Shown in pieces: positions 11,501 to 26,500 of a stretch of DNA of 64,000 nucleotides. The DNA lies in contig NC_053193.1 in the NCBI RefSeq assembly GCF_905163445.1, positions 5,208,001 through 5,272,000 of the forward strand, written 5' to 3'. The position numbers and the translations under genes were made by a program. How positions within the stretch are numbered: position 1 is the stretch's first letter; each line of letters begins with the position of its first letter. The notes below the pieces were generated by a model. It saw only the letters and a list, made by a program, of their open reading frames with translations. It was not told the origin of the DNA and did no database searches. The DNA is from Pararge aegeria. Lineage: Eukaryota; Arthropoda; Insecta; Lepidoptera; Nymphalidae.

Positions 11501-14500
11501 CTTCAATAAGCCCTGCTTTCTGAGTCCAAGGCCGTGGGTTCGATTCCCACAACTGGAAAATGTTTGTGTGATGAACATGAATGTTTTTCAGTGTCTGGGT
11601 GTTTATATGTATATTCTATGTATTTATGTATATTATTCATTAAAAAAAAAAAAATTCATCAGTCATCTTAGTACCCATAACACAAGCTACGCTTAATTTG
11701 GGGCTAGATGGCGGTGTGTGTATTGTCGTAGTATATTTATTTATTTTATTTATTTATAACATTATATTATTTTCTAGGCAATAACAGGTTGTGGGCATCT
11801 AATATTTGAAATAGTAAGAGGTGTTAGCAACAAATTCCACAGTTGCATTGAAAGCTTTCTGCCAGTTCTACTGCAACATCTTAAAGAACGGAAAGAGCAT
11901 CAACAGATTCTGTTTAAAGTCTTAACACAAACAACAGAGGACTGCTTGCAAAGCATATCTTCTAAAGAGTTTAATATATTCTGGACAAGTATACAGAATT
12001 TTACTGAAGATATATTAAAGGAAGATGAAAGTAATGCTGGACTTGAGTATATTTTGAGATTAGCTGGACAAGTGATAGAACATCAGCATGGAAAATACTT
12101 AACAAATCCACAACAATTTGCTTTACTATTAGTAAAAATTATTTGTGAACAGTCCTCAGAAACAGTATTAGAAGTATGCTCACAAATTGGTGCTCTTATG
12201 CTACTTTCAAATAATATTACTCTGTCCCAAGAACATGCAGGAATAATAGTCAAAGTACTTCTACCGTTACCTTATCCAAATATCTTAATTGGTTTCGTAC
12301 AAAATGTCATTCATTATTCCCAATTTGATATGCACATTTTACCAGCATTTATTAAGTTTGTAATACAGTCAAAGTTTGATAGTGATGCAATGACAACTTT
12401 ATCCAAAATATGTCTCACAAAGTCGCCTTTATCGAAAAGTGGCTTGAAACTATTTGAATGGGTAAAATACCCAATCGATTTTGGTATTGGACTTCCTAAA
12501 TTAATGGAATATGTTGAAAATATTCTAAATGGTGATTTAGAATGTATTGTAGAAAATCCGACAAACTTGATGAATTTGTTGTTTTGTTTACCACACATAG
12601 AGAAACTTAATGTAGATTTTTGTATCAAGAAGCTAAGTGAACTTGTATCAAAATTTCTAAAGGTCTTGACAAGTTATTATCTGGAAGGGCAAGTAAATGA
12701 AAACAAACTACACTGTGATGTGACTCCACTATCTAAATGTGCTAGAAAAGTTATATTCCTTTTAGCCAACATTTTAGAATGTGCTATTCATATATCTAGC
12801 TGTAAAAGATTAAAAGATATATGTGAAATAGAAATTTTACTGCCCATAATGTTGCCATGTGCTGCCAACCCAAACTATCTTGTGGCATTAAATCTTCTTG
12901 ATTTGTATTTAACAGCATATGAACATGAAAATGGTTTAACATACCCATTTTTATCATTAGTAGATTCATATCTAAGACCAAATGTATCATCACCCTTTCA
13001 TATTGTAAGTATCTCTTTAAATTTCTACTTACCATACTAAATATGTATATATATATATTTTAAAACAGTTTATATTTTGCAGGTGAGACTTCTTACCACG
13101 CATATTTATAAATTATTCGAAAACATTGAAGAACTAAATAAAACGGTTCAAGTTGGCGGAGATACTGAAAGGTTTTCAGTGTTCAGTAAATGTTACACTG
13201 TTGAATCCATATCACCTTCAATACAGGAATACAGATTGCAGATAAGTCTGCTACAAAAGATAGCTTTTAACACAATTCAATATGAGCTAGCAAAAGAAAC
13301 GGATTTTCATCTTTATGCTCTAAATTACATGTTGGGGACTTTGTATATCAATTTCAAACTACTTTGGGAACCTGTAGTCGAATTTATCGCAGGTTACGGT
13401 AATGCTCTAAACGCAGACGACTTTTGGCCTACATTTTATAAAGCACTTGAATGTTCATTTGCTAATGCAAAAAATAAACTAAAAATATTTATGTTTGAGG
13501 ATGATATTGAAAGTGATAATAAAGTTGTAAAGGAACTTTATGTAGAGTATACGAGCATAGCTGAAAGACCAGATGTATATAATTATAGAAACCTAATGTT
13601 AAAAGTAATGACAAATTGTATACAAGTATGTGAAGCGCGGAATAGAGATGTTGTTGTCCTATTCTTGAACTTCATAGATGAGGAATATAAGAAAAATGAC
13701 GCTGGTAGTGCTCTTAAAATCGATATTGAAGTACATAACAAAGATCCTGTGGACACTGAAAATACACAAGAAGAAGAAACCCCTACAGAAGACTTAATTG
13801 AAGAAATCCCTGAAGAAGAAAATCCAAAGGATTCAATTTCGGGCAAGATTATATTTAAAACGCTAATTAATATTATGCAAGTATTGTCACAATTTAAAAA
13901 TCCGAGGGCTCTTCACAAAGAACCAGTTTTCTGGGAGTTATATATGGATTTTTTAAAGAACAAGAACCCTGGGCTGCAAAAGTACGCTCTAGATTGTGTA
14001 CTTAATTATAAGAATAAAAGTATTACTCCATACAAAGCAAATTTGCACAATTTAGTTGATGAAAATAAATTTAAAGATGAACTAACTCAGTTTAAAATTT
14101 CTGATGATTCCCAAGCCATACAACCTGAATATAGAGAACATGTAATACCAATAGTACTACGCATATTGTATGGTAAAATGACGTCAAAATTAGGTGCAGA
14201 TAAAAAAGGAGGAGGACAAACAAGAAGGTCTTTAGTAATGCGGTATCTAAGTGGTTGCAATGAAAATGAACTGAAAATGTTCATCGAAATGGCATTCTCC
14301 TACATGAAAGAGTACATGACAATGAAACCTAAACAAATATATTTAGATATTTTTAATAACTTAAATCTGAAGTCAGTTACAAGCCAAGGAAAATTACATA
14401 GTATTTTGAACTTGTTTGATGTCGTACGAGAATATTTTGGAGGTTTTATGCGCGACGAATTTCTTTCTCAATTTTTAAAAATATTTTTTGCGGTATGTAG

Positions 14501-17500
14501 TACCTTAGCCGGTGTTTTAGCACAAGGTGAAAAAGTCCATGTCGGTTACGTCAAAGGAATGAAAAGTCTCCGAATACTTGCGATCAATATTTTGGGTAAA
14601 TTATTTGATCGGTTTGAAAAATATTTGTGGAGCAAAGAAGAGTTATTCGTAATCTTTCACACTTTAATATTTCCTCTTGCCCCCCGATTACATTTTGAGG
14701 GTGTTCATTCCCCAACTGCATTACTAAAGTTGTTTAATATTTGGTGTCAGAATCCAAGGTATTATATATTACTTGTGACATGTTCAGAAGAGGACAACTC
14801 TGTTAGTGCGTTGCCATCAATATTTAACCTTTTGTTGGCACCGAAAACAAGTCCGGGGGTAGTCAACATGATTTTGGATATGATCGAAAAGCTTTTAACT
14901 TTGACGGACGACGAAGAAGATAAAGATATATCTAAAATAGAATCATTTTGCACACTAAATTTAAGTAAAGTTGATCGAAATGATATAAATTTCGGAAGCA
15001 AAATCTTGATTCCACATCTCCCAAGCATTCTAGAAGTTATGAAGAGAAGAATTGCTAATACAGCAAAATCTAACACTGTTAACAAGAGAGATCTTCTAAT
15101 ATTGTCCAGAGTAACAGAAATGGTAAATTCTCCAGAGATGTGCGATGATTTACTCAATTTATTATTGCCTATATTGGTCAAAAAAGTTTGCATGAATATG
15201 GCTGAAGAAAATATGGAGCATGCAGTAAACACTATAATAAACTTACTTGGACATAGCACGAATCCTCAGCGTTATGTTAAAAATTTAGCTGTTTTATTCA
15301 ATAAAGTTGGTCCCGTGGAAGTTCGAAAACTTCTGCTTAAATTATTGTTCTCTATAGCAGAAAATGCTAAGGAAAATAAAGATGAATTAACAAAATTAGC
15401 ACACGTGATAGCAGAAATGAATGCTTTTAATAAAAGATGGATCGAGCAACCTGATTTCGATCGTCGTTTGGACGCGTATAAACTGATTTATCAAACGCTG
15501 GATGAGAATGAAATAAGCGTTGACTTAGCAATTCTAATTGTTAACAACTGTTTCTATTTTATACGCACTGAAAAAGACATAGGTTTACGAGATAGTGCAG
15601 GATTCTGTCTGAAAAAGATTTTGCCAAAATTACTCTTAAAATATCGATCAACCCCAGATGGGCAGTTTTTAGTTCGAGATACTGTACTCTCATTAATATC
15701 CACCGGTATAAGAGATTCTAAGAATGACTTATTGAGAAATGAAAGTCTAACACTGCTGGGAGAATTAGTAAGGGAATGTCAAGACGCGGATGTAGTGCTA
15801 TCTGATTTAGCCCCATTAGCTAACAAAGAAGATACCGAGGTTGATTTTTTCGAAAACTCTTGTCATCTGCAACTTCACAGACGAGTGAGAGCGTTACTAA
15901 AGTTCACTAAAGTAGCTAAAAAGATGACGAAATGTCCAACACCAAGAACTCTTACAAATTTTATCCTACCTCTAGCATCAATGTATATCTGTGACGATAA
16001 ATACTCCGACAAAAACACCTTAATCGATGCTTGTATAGATGTGATTTCTACATGTTGTCGATTGTTGCCGTGGTATCATTATGAGGTGTTGCTAAAACTG
16101 TATCTAAACAAAATACGACATACGACAGAACATCAAAAACAGTTAACGCGTATACTCATTGGTATTTTGGACGCGTTTCATTTTGATTTTTCGAAAGCGA
16201 AGAATATTGAGTTGCCTAAAGCATTGACGGCAAATATACGAAACGAAAAGAAAAATGTAGGTAAAATGGAGATAAAAAGTGAAAACGCAAATGATCTTAA
16301 CATAGATAATACAGAACCTTCGCATGATTTAGATGACGAACCAGTTGAAAGTAAAATTAAGGATGAAAATGAGGAAAGAATTCAAGATATGGAGGATGAA
16401 TTCTTAACAGTAGAAGAGAAAGATGAAGAAGATCAGGCAAATCAAGAAATAGCTAATATACCAGCTTATGAAAGAATAACTAGTGTGTCTCCATCGGTTG
16501 CTAATAGAATAATTAAATCGTTGTCATCTGGATTATTACCACAACTTAATCGGTAAGTTCCTTTTAAAACAATATAACATAATAAAAACACTTTCGACAA
16601 AAGGTGCTTCTCAGTCGTTTAGTGATTTTTTTATTATGCTTAATAGAGAGAGAGTAAATAGCTTTTTGTGACAGAGAGAAATTTAATTGATTCTGCACTT
16701 ATTAGTAATAGAAGGTAACTATCAAATATATAATTTGAGAATCCAAAATTAATAATCCACCTGGAATCCATTTATTTTCAAATCCTGTTTCTGCTGTGAC
16801 TTTGTTATTTTTATGCAGTAATTACTCTGGTACCTCTTAAATAATAATCGAATACCTACTTATAATGCTGTAATTTAAATAATAAATTAGTCTATACTCA
16901 ACACCAAATATTAAAAATGGTAGCTCTATTTCTTCTCATATGGCATAAGTTTACGTTTGACGAACATCATGCTACCAATGAATTAAAGTTATAAACGCGC
17001 GAGTTTTTTCACGTATACAATCGTAGCGGGTAACAGGTAACTTTAGGGCTTTCTAAGCCTTTTTTTGGTAAAATAAACGTGGATAAAAAACGCTTCGTGC
17101 AGTTTCCTACTTACTATGTTTCGTCTTGTTATTTAATGATCTTTTTTATGTTTAGATCTATTGGAAAATTAACAGATCATGAAGGTTCGCACAAAATAAA
17201 CCGAAGGCATACAAGCATGGCGCGCTTAGAGGAAGACATGTTGAGGGTTCCCATAGCATTAGCGCTAGTGAAACTACTACAAAGGTTGCCAGGCGATATT
17301 TTAAAACACCAACTTCCGGGGTAAGTATTAAAGTTCAGTTAGCTGAAATATGACGAAATAATGATATATTTTGTGAGTACAAGAATAATACTTTTATGGC
17401 TTTCGATCAATTTTAGTCTCGAGAGTATAATGTTGAAACATATAAAAAACTTAAAAACTTTCTACATGTTCAAACTCTTATTCTAATTCTTTGATTGTGA

Positions 17501-20500
17501 AAAACACATGTTTGAAATTTGCTAATAGATTTCGCACCTATTTTCGAATACTAGGTGTCTACGAATCAACAATACTGAAACACTCTTTAAAATTTTATTA
17601 TGTATTAATTTTTTTCTAACGACGAATGGTCTGTATGGAAAATACCAGAGAACCTATCTTTGAGGGGTCCTTATAAACTGGAGTTTCAGTATCCGACCGC
17701 TTACTTTGAGATATTTATATTTTTTTTAATGTTTCAGAATTATGATCAAACTATGTTCTTTCTTGAAGTCGCCATTGAAACAAATCAGAAGTGCAGCAAG
17801 AGACATTGTTAAAAAAATCATGTTGACAGTTGGGACATCCTATTTGGGCATTTTACTGGAACACTTAACTATTTTACTAACCAGAGGCTTTCAAGTACAT
17901 GTTTTGGTTGCCACAATACATACTGTGTTAGATGCTCTAAAATCTGATTTCAAACCTGGCGAAATTAACGAAAACCTCGATTATATACTTGATGTTTGCA
18001 CTAATGATCTATTTGGATCTTTATCTGAAGAGAAAGAAGTTGATAAGTTACACTATAAGACTCCAGAGGCTAAGCCGAGTAAGAAAAGTTACGTAACTTT
18101 GATGATTGTAGCACAGAATGTCACTGAGAAATGTTTGATAAACCTCTTATTACCTTTCAAAGAAGTTTTACAAAAGCATAACTCCAAAAAGATTGTTGTG
18201 AAAGTCCAAGAAGCGATGATGCACATATCAAGTGGATTAGTGACTAACAAGTTTATTGATATCGAAGATTTGTTTGTATTCCTCCATGGCTTGGCATCAG
18301 AAAGTATACCACAATTTGTTTTGACGGCTCCTAAGCGTGAATTAACAGATGCCCAGAGAGAAAAAATGCTAAGAGCAAAGCCGAATTGTTTAATAATACC
18401 TGAGACACCAAAACGTAACAGAGAGTCCCAAGCAAAGAATGTTAAGACTTCTACGAAAACAAATGCTCATGTGCTCGTGGAATTTAGCTTGAACATTTTA
18501 TATGTTATACTTAAAAGAGAAAAGGTTCCAAGGATGGATTGTAAAGCATTTGTGGATCCTATAGTGCCACTTTTAGTTGATGCATTACAAAGTGATCATG
18601 TCAAAGTATCGACTGTTGCACTTAAATGTATCACTACATTGTGGACTATTAGAATCAGTACGCCGACTTTGGAAGAAATGGTTAAGGATATTGTTAAGAC
18701 GATATTTTCTATACTGCATAAGTATGCCACCTTTGAGATTAGCACACAGAATGACAACTACCATTTAGTAAGGAATGCGTTTAAGGTAATTTTTTTAAAT
18801 ATTTTCTATAATGTCACTTTTAATCAAAATTAATGAAATCATGTGAAAACCCTAAAATTTTTAATAGGAATACTTTTTAAACATTTTTTTTACGTAATAT
18901 TACTATTCACATCCACCATATTGGATTTGGCATGACGTCACAGGCTTGTAAGGTATCGTATATTTAGTCCGATGTACAGCGTGTAAATGAAAACCGAAAT
19001 AGTACTTCACAGACTTTAGAGGTACATTATGTACTTCTCTGAAAGTTATCTGTTACCAAAAACCTAAATGTATTTGAGCAGAGGTACTATGCCCATGTCA
19101 GTCTTTTATCTTCAATAGGGTTGGCATAAGTAAACACTTAAAAAATTAATATGCTTCCTTTGATTTATCCTTTTAATATTTTTACAGGTTGATTCCTTAT
19201 GAAATATACTTATGCAACCTTCAATATTATTTCTTAATTTTGTTACACGCTGTATATTAGACGTTTTAAACGCCAACGATAACTCCTAAATCACTTAAGA
19301 GGACTGTGGGAACTGATGTAAATAACTAACCTGTTAAAATGCTAACCAATCGTTTTCCATGATGCTGAAAAAAAAGAAGTAAAGTTTCTGAAATATACAT
19401 CCCTGGGAAATACGTAATTCCAAAACCATTCACCTGTTTAAACATCGCTTAAAAAAAATTACTTATCTATTTTGAGTATTATGTAATATTATTATGTATA
19501 TTATGTATGAGTATTATATAATAACATAAATATATATCATAAATATCTATTATAATATAAATTTATGTCGGTATTTTTGTAGTTAATATGTAAATGTAGT
19601 ATGTATGTTCATGTAAGATTTTTTTTTTGTAACATCCTTTATGTACCACCCATTTTCCATTTTTTATCGGCTTCGTACGCTCGGGTTGCTTTTAAAAGCT
19701 CACTTTTAGAAATAAGGCCGCCTTTGCACTCTAGCACTAAGTACTATTTACCTATTGTGTATTACATATTGTATTTTTCCTATTGTGTTGTATAGCAATA
19801 AAGTTTTTCTATTCTATTCTATTTTTTCAGGCAGTAACAGTTTTAGTCCGGAATGTGAAGTACTACAATTTAGAAGAAGACCAATTGAAAATGCTCCTGC
19901 TTTACGCCGAGGAAGATTGTCAAAACGATGAGAAACAGGCTAACTCTTTTTCTTTACTAAAAGCTATATTGGAGGCTAAATTAGTATCGACGGAGTTGCA
20001 CGAAGTTATGCAGAAAATATCGAATATTTGCATTCTCAGTGAATCGGCAAAGTCTAGGTAAACTCAATTTTTTAATGACATTTTTTCATAATTGGTTTAT
20101 CATCTGTTATCAAAGAATAACTAAGTGTTCCCTCACATTATTCTTACTCCTCACTTATATTATAAAAGCGAAGTGTGCTTGCCGTTAATTTGTTTGTTTG
20201 TTTGTCCTTTCTTAACGCCCTACCTAAGCAACCAATCAATTTGATTTTAATCAAGAGTTGGTTGAAAGGACGGAGAGTAACATGGGCTACTTTTTATCCC
20301 ATGAAAAGCCACGGTTTCCACTATAGCTCTTAAAAACCTTAATAAACGCTGTCGAAGAACGTGGACCACAGCTAGTTCAAGATAAGTTTAGATGATAAAT
20401 TCTGGGTTATTCGCAAAAGAAAAATGATCCCGAGATAAGAAAAAACAGCTCCTTCCTATGATAAAAACTAACCTCCAGTTGTGCCCACAGAAGTAAGAAC

Positions 20501-23500
20501 ACACAGAAACTGTGTAAACGACAAAAATTCAAGCATCAAAAATACTCCACTTTAGTATTGTTTCTCGAGTAGACAGCTAGTTACTCACTTCACTTCACCC
20601 GTCTCACTTCACTTCAACCGTCTCACTTCACTTCACCCGTCTAACTTCACTTCACCTGTCACACTTCACTTCACCCGTCTCACTTCACTTCACCCGTCTC
20701 ACTTCACTTCACCCGTCTCACTTCGCTTCACCCATCTCACTTTACTTCACCCGTCTCACTTCGCTTCAACCGTTTCACTTCACTTCACCCGTCTCACTTC
20801 ACTGAATGCAATGGCTGAATGAGTGTTCTGTATATTCTTAACTCAGTGGTTGGGCCATGGTAGAATGGAACGTTTTTCACATACCCAATTTACAGGTGTA
20901 AATACGATTATGTTTGTACAGAGACGAAGCTCGTGCGATATTCGTGAACTACCTGTCTCACTATCAGCCCGGGAAACGTTTGGACAAATACATACAGTTC
21001 TTTGTGACTCAACTCAACTATGAACTGCAGCACGGTAGAGAATCTTCCTTGAAGTTTATTGACATGATCATTAATAAGTTGAACCCTGTGAGTATTATTT
21101 TTTATTAGTTCTCAAGTTAAAGAATCATTTATTTCTTTTAAAGAATAATTTTACATATTCACTTACAGATAAATCATATTAATCTAATATTATTTGAGTA
21201 GCAATCATGCTAAACTTATTTTTAGGTGTACATATAAATTATTAAAAATCTACCCTCAGAATCTTCGATATCTGTAGCTTGCGAAATGCGAAGTCGTTGC
21301 CATAGTGTTACTACGAGTATAAGCGGTATTACAACTGAGAAAGTATTATTATTATTATATACTAAGACTAAGCAGCTTTCGCTAATGCGTCTATATCATT
21401 TCTTGCGCTCTTTGTCTTTTTGATGTTTATCCAGTCTATTCTTAAACTGATTCAGTGATTCTGTAGTCACTACATCTTCAGGCAAGGCATTCCACATTTG
21501 TATAACTCTATTGCTGATAAAGTGCTTGGAAGGATCAGACGATGCCTGCTGATATTCAAGTTTGAGACCATAGCCCCTTAATCTGGGGTTACTCTTTTTT
21601 GAAAATATTTCCTCAAAATTCGGAATGTTGTAATACTTATTTAATATTTTATAAGTTTCAATGAGATCGCCTCTTTCTCGCCTACTTTTGAAGTATGCAA
21701 GATTTTAATTCTAATATTCGTTATTTAAAGGTACTTAGTAAATATTATTTTAAAATAAATTAGCTAGATATAACAAAACAACGTGTAACCGAATTACGAA
21801 ATAATGCTGAAGGGTGCATAAGTATATTTCATAAGAAATCACCCTGTAATAATAATATTAAATCGAAAGAAGCATATATATTTTTCCATACAAACTAATT
21901 CCAAACTATCTAAGTGTTTACGTATGATAACCCAATTGAAGATAACAGCCAGCTACGCGACGCGACGCGTACTTTGAAAAGTGACAGGAGTCACTTGATT
22001 TAAATTTTGCATGTGATGTTAGGGCTGTGGATCTGATTTATTTCAGTAATAACTATGGCAGTGGTTTACTCAGATACTATTTCGGTTTCACAGATAAGTC
22101 TTAGAGACAATAAATAATGTACCTCTAAAGCATGTGAAGGAAAATCGTATACATTTTAAGACAAGTTCGAAAAAGAAAATTTATTGTAGAAAGAAGATTT
22201 TTTTATATGCATTATAAACTTATAACAATGATATTACCTCCAAGTGTAGGTAAATAAATTGTATCATTGTAATATTTTTTGTACTACTTTGAAAGGTAGA
22301 TCGAAACTATAATGTTTCATACAAGATGGCGCTACAGTATCTATAAGACTGATATAAGTGCATATACTAATTTCGGCATCGGAAGTTGGAGAGCCGTAGT
22401 TTTGTGGTCAAAGGTAAAAAAATCAACCAAATGGATAACCACTCCTTTTTGTAAGTAGGTTAATAACGACTGTTTTATTACAAAATTAATAGTCATTTTT
22501 ATTGTTACATACGAAATAGAAAAAATTCTCTCATACAGCGTGGCGATGCGTCGCCACGGCCTGTGTCGCCACGCCAAAAATCAGGTTTACCCTCCGCCTA
22601 CAGATGATTCACATAAAAAAAGTTAGGTAAAATTGAGTCTTATGTATTACAGGGTCAGTTGAAAAACCACGGGGATTACCTGTTCCTATCGCTAGGCGCA
22701 TGTATGATCAACGACAGTGCACCAGAATGTAGACAAGCAGCTGCTGGTTGTATAGAGGCCATCTTAAAAAAGTTGCCGCTACTTGACAGGAACAAACTGT
22801 TTGATTTGGTGCTCACGTTCTTTAAGGACACCCAAGTAAGACATTATTTAACACGCGTATTCACAAACATTACATTAAGGAGTGTTGTGACCTGTGCGTT
22901 CGAACGCACAGGTTACAACACTCGGCGGACGAAAGTCCCTATGCGTTCTGTAAATGAGTTCTGTTTGGAATAATTAAATAAACGGGAAGTCATTTAATCA
23001 GTTAGATATATTTGTTGTTTTGTTTTTTTTTTAATTTTTTTTTATGTATTTTTTTTTATTTTTGCTACAATTTAATTTACTTACTTTTATTTACTTACTT
23101 GTTTAATTTAAACTGTTAAATATGTACTGTTTGTGTTAGTTTTAGTTTTATTTGTTCTCTTTTACAGTTTATTTGGATTTTTTTTATTTAAATTTACTCT
23201 AGTTATAGTAATAACGCAACGGGCGTCGCGGTTGTTTGCTCAGTCTGATACTGAAGCAGACTGAAAATCAGCGCTGAACATTGTTACTAATGTACAGCAT
23301 AAGGCTGAGTTTGCGGCCATTTGCCATATTGTTAATATTAATTGATAATCATTTAGTTAATAATCTTGTAATAACAATTATAGTGTATAAAGGATTTTTA
23401 TTATTATTATTATTTATTACTATTAAAACGAACGCACAGATAAATTAGCTGGATAGAAACTTTACGCTACGCATAGTGTGACTCAATACGAATCTCAAGA

Positions 23501-26500
23501 CGAGTAGCGATATGATAGCATAAATGATATTTTAGAGCGATAACATATTAAATTTATATACTATACTAATAATTTATATATTTCGACAACGCACACATAG
23601 CCACAAATAGAAAATGTTTGTGTGATGAGCATGAATGTTTTTCAGTGTCTGGGTGTTTATATGTATATTATAAGTATTTATGTATATTATTCATAAAAAA
23701 TATTCATCATTCATCTCCCCACAACACAAGCTACGCTTACTTTAGGGCTAGATGGTGATGTGTGTATTGTCGTAGTATATATTTTATTTATTTATGAGCC
23801 ATTCGTCGATTTTACTTATTTCAAATATTTAGAAAACATTTTTTTTCTTTAGCCCGTTCATATCGAATTGGCAGCTCAACTAAGCATACGTTTTGTCCAC
23901 GTCGAAGAAGAGGAATTCCAGAGCCGTCTAAACAGCGTATTGGGTATAGTCAGCGGCAAAATCCTCTTACTCAATAACGACATAACAGAGGGTAGATTCG
24001 TTAAAATAAAACTGGATCACGGTGAAAAGAGTGACGAAGAAAAACAGAAGGAGAAAGACCATAGTTTAATACAGATATTGAATCTAATTGATAAGATTAC
24101 AATCCATTGCTCCTGTAGCATGAAAAATAAAAAGTTTGTCAGTGATTATGATGAACTGGCACAGCAATGTCAGGCTTTGTTGGCATATCCTCACGCTTGG
24201 GTCAGATTACGTGCAGCTAAAATTCTAGGCACAATTTTGTCTCTAGTTTATATAGATGAGTTAAACACGCAGGAAAAGGATCGAGGATTTATTTATTATG
24301 ACACGGAAAATTCTTTGCGGAGTCTTATACTGGATTTGTGTGCTCAATACTCACCGAATGTATCTCAAGATATGGCCGATCAGGTTTGTACTTTCTACAT
24401 GGTTTTCGTTATCGTTAAATAGCCCAGTGTTTAGGTCTTCGGCTTCAGTTTCGTGGTGCCGAGTTCGAATCCCAGCACTACTTTACACACTTTTTACTTT
24501 TCGAAGTTTTGTGCGTTTTAAGCAATTAAAATATCACTTTTATAAATTTAAAATTCATATAACAGTTTTCGGAACCGACAGGATTTCAACCTGCGACTCT
24601 CTGGCAACCGCGGCCTGAGCGCTTTCTCCAATTAAGCTACGGCTCTGCTTCCGTCGATGCCGAAATTAGTATATGCCTTTCACACATCAGTCTTATAGCG
24701 ACTGTAGCGTCATCTAGTAGGAAACGTTGCAGTTTCGATCTACTTTTTCAAAGGTCCATATTACAATCAGACACGTTAGAAACAAGACACGCTTGCAATT
24801 TTTATATGCATTGAAAATTAATAAAATTGATAATTCCTCCAAGTGTAGGTAAAAACACTAATAACAATTATAAAAATTAAAATATCACTTACTCCAACGG
24901 TGAAGGAAAACATCGCCAGGAAACCTGAATGCCTGAGAGTACTCCATAATGTTCTCAAAATGCGTGTGTTGTCCAGTAATCCGCACTGGGCCAGCGTGGT
25001 GGACTCAGTGGCGTGCATAGAGGGTATGCACAGGGTATGCACATGATATAAAATTAAGAAAATCTCCAGTACGAGTTATAAAAAACTTAAGGCTAGTCAT
25101 TGTAAGAGTTATAAGAAGCCTATCCTTAAGTATTTATACGTCGTTCTGGAGTTTTTCTTCATTTTATATCATCTGCCTACCCAGTGCATACCCTCTATGC
25201 ACGCCACTGGGTGGACTACGGTCTTAACCCTTCACAATGTGGGATGAGACCCCGTAGTGGCCCGGTAATGGGTTTAGAAGTAGAGCCCCTCGCCTTTTTA
25301 CCATCGAACCGCGAGGCACCGGAAGGATCTGCATCCCTACGTGGTCGATATACCGCGGACGCGTACGAAGCGCTTCGCATCTTCGTTTCTAATTCGCACC
25401 GCTAGGATCTGGAATGCTCTTCCAGCTTCCATTTTCCCCAGTTCTTACAACATTAGTACCTTCAAATCAAGAGTGAATAGGCATCTTCTAGGCAAGCGCG
25501 CTCCACCTTAGGCTGCATCATCGCTTACCATCAGGTGTGATTGCAGTCAAGCGCTAGTCTATAAAAAAAAAAATAAAAAAAAAAGCGTCTTGTGACAAAG
25601 CTCGTCCGATGAAGTACTATCGCCATGCGTATTTCTGCCGCAAAGCAGCATTATTGCAATGCTGTGTTCCGGTCTGATGGGCGTGGTTGCCGGTGGTATT
25701 ACAGGCACACGAGGCTCAAACCTACGCCTCAAATTGATGGACTCAGGCCGTCATGTTGTAGGATGTGCTCCTCTTAAAGTCTAGCACTGTTTATACATTT
25801 TAGTTTTTATCACAGTGGCGTGCACAGGGTTTTGACCAGGGTATGCATAAAGAAGGAGGATGTCATAAAATGGTAAAACCTTCGCATTTATGAGTTAAAC
25901 AAAAAATTTTGGGTAGGCAGTGCTTGTATGAAGTGCACGCCATATGCTTGGTCCGTCAATTATTACTGGAAAAAAAAAACAAAAACGGCTTAACCGATTT
26001 TGATTTTGTTTTTTATTTGCTCGAGAGATGAATTAGTCGGGAGTGTTTTTAGTTATGTTTCATGAAAATCTGTCCAAGATGGCCGCCACCACAAAATGGC
26101 GGTTTAAATATCTTTTTACAACTCCCTCAACATTGGTTGTTGGCGCCAATATGACTACGACGGCCGACGGCGACCGACTCTGGCCGAGCGGAACGCGGCG
26201 CCACTGTTGCAGTGACAAGCGACAACCCAATTAATTAGACATTAATTACGAGAGAAAACGATTCGAACGTGCGCGACGTAACATCTTGATTAATTTCGCG
26301 TCTTCTTTTAATGTTAATTTATATCTTTTTCAACAATTGTAAAAATCATCTTTATCATATTAATAAACATATGTTGAGATAACCATCGTATAATTAAATA
26401 TCCAACATTGGTATCAAATAAAAAAACAACTATATATCATAGCGTATGTATCATAGTATATAGTAGTTACTATATACTATGATACATTTCAAATCAAAGA

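Larger units (their letters stand above)
24425..25290 (+). mobile_element. SINE-B interrupted by SINE-C and a MITE, Utp20 intron 11
   Basis: SINE-B head (B box GAGTTCGAATCC) begins near 24425. The body is split after ATTAAAATATCACTT and resumes with the same 15 bases at about 24880, enclosing a SINE-C copy. It is split again at 25006-25209 by a MITE before its 3' part GACTACGGTCTTAACCC. Confidence 0.85.

Noticed and set aside
24570..24660. Possible tRNA gene on the minus strand
   Set aside because: A and B boxes are present, but the sequence continues into a repeat body shared with 22190-22400 and is bounded by a 15-bp target duplication; it is a SINE head, not a functional tRNA.
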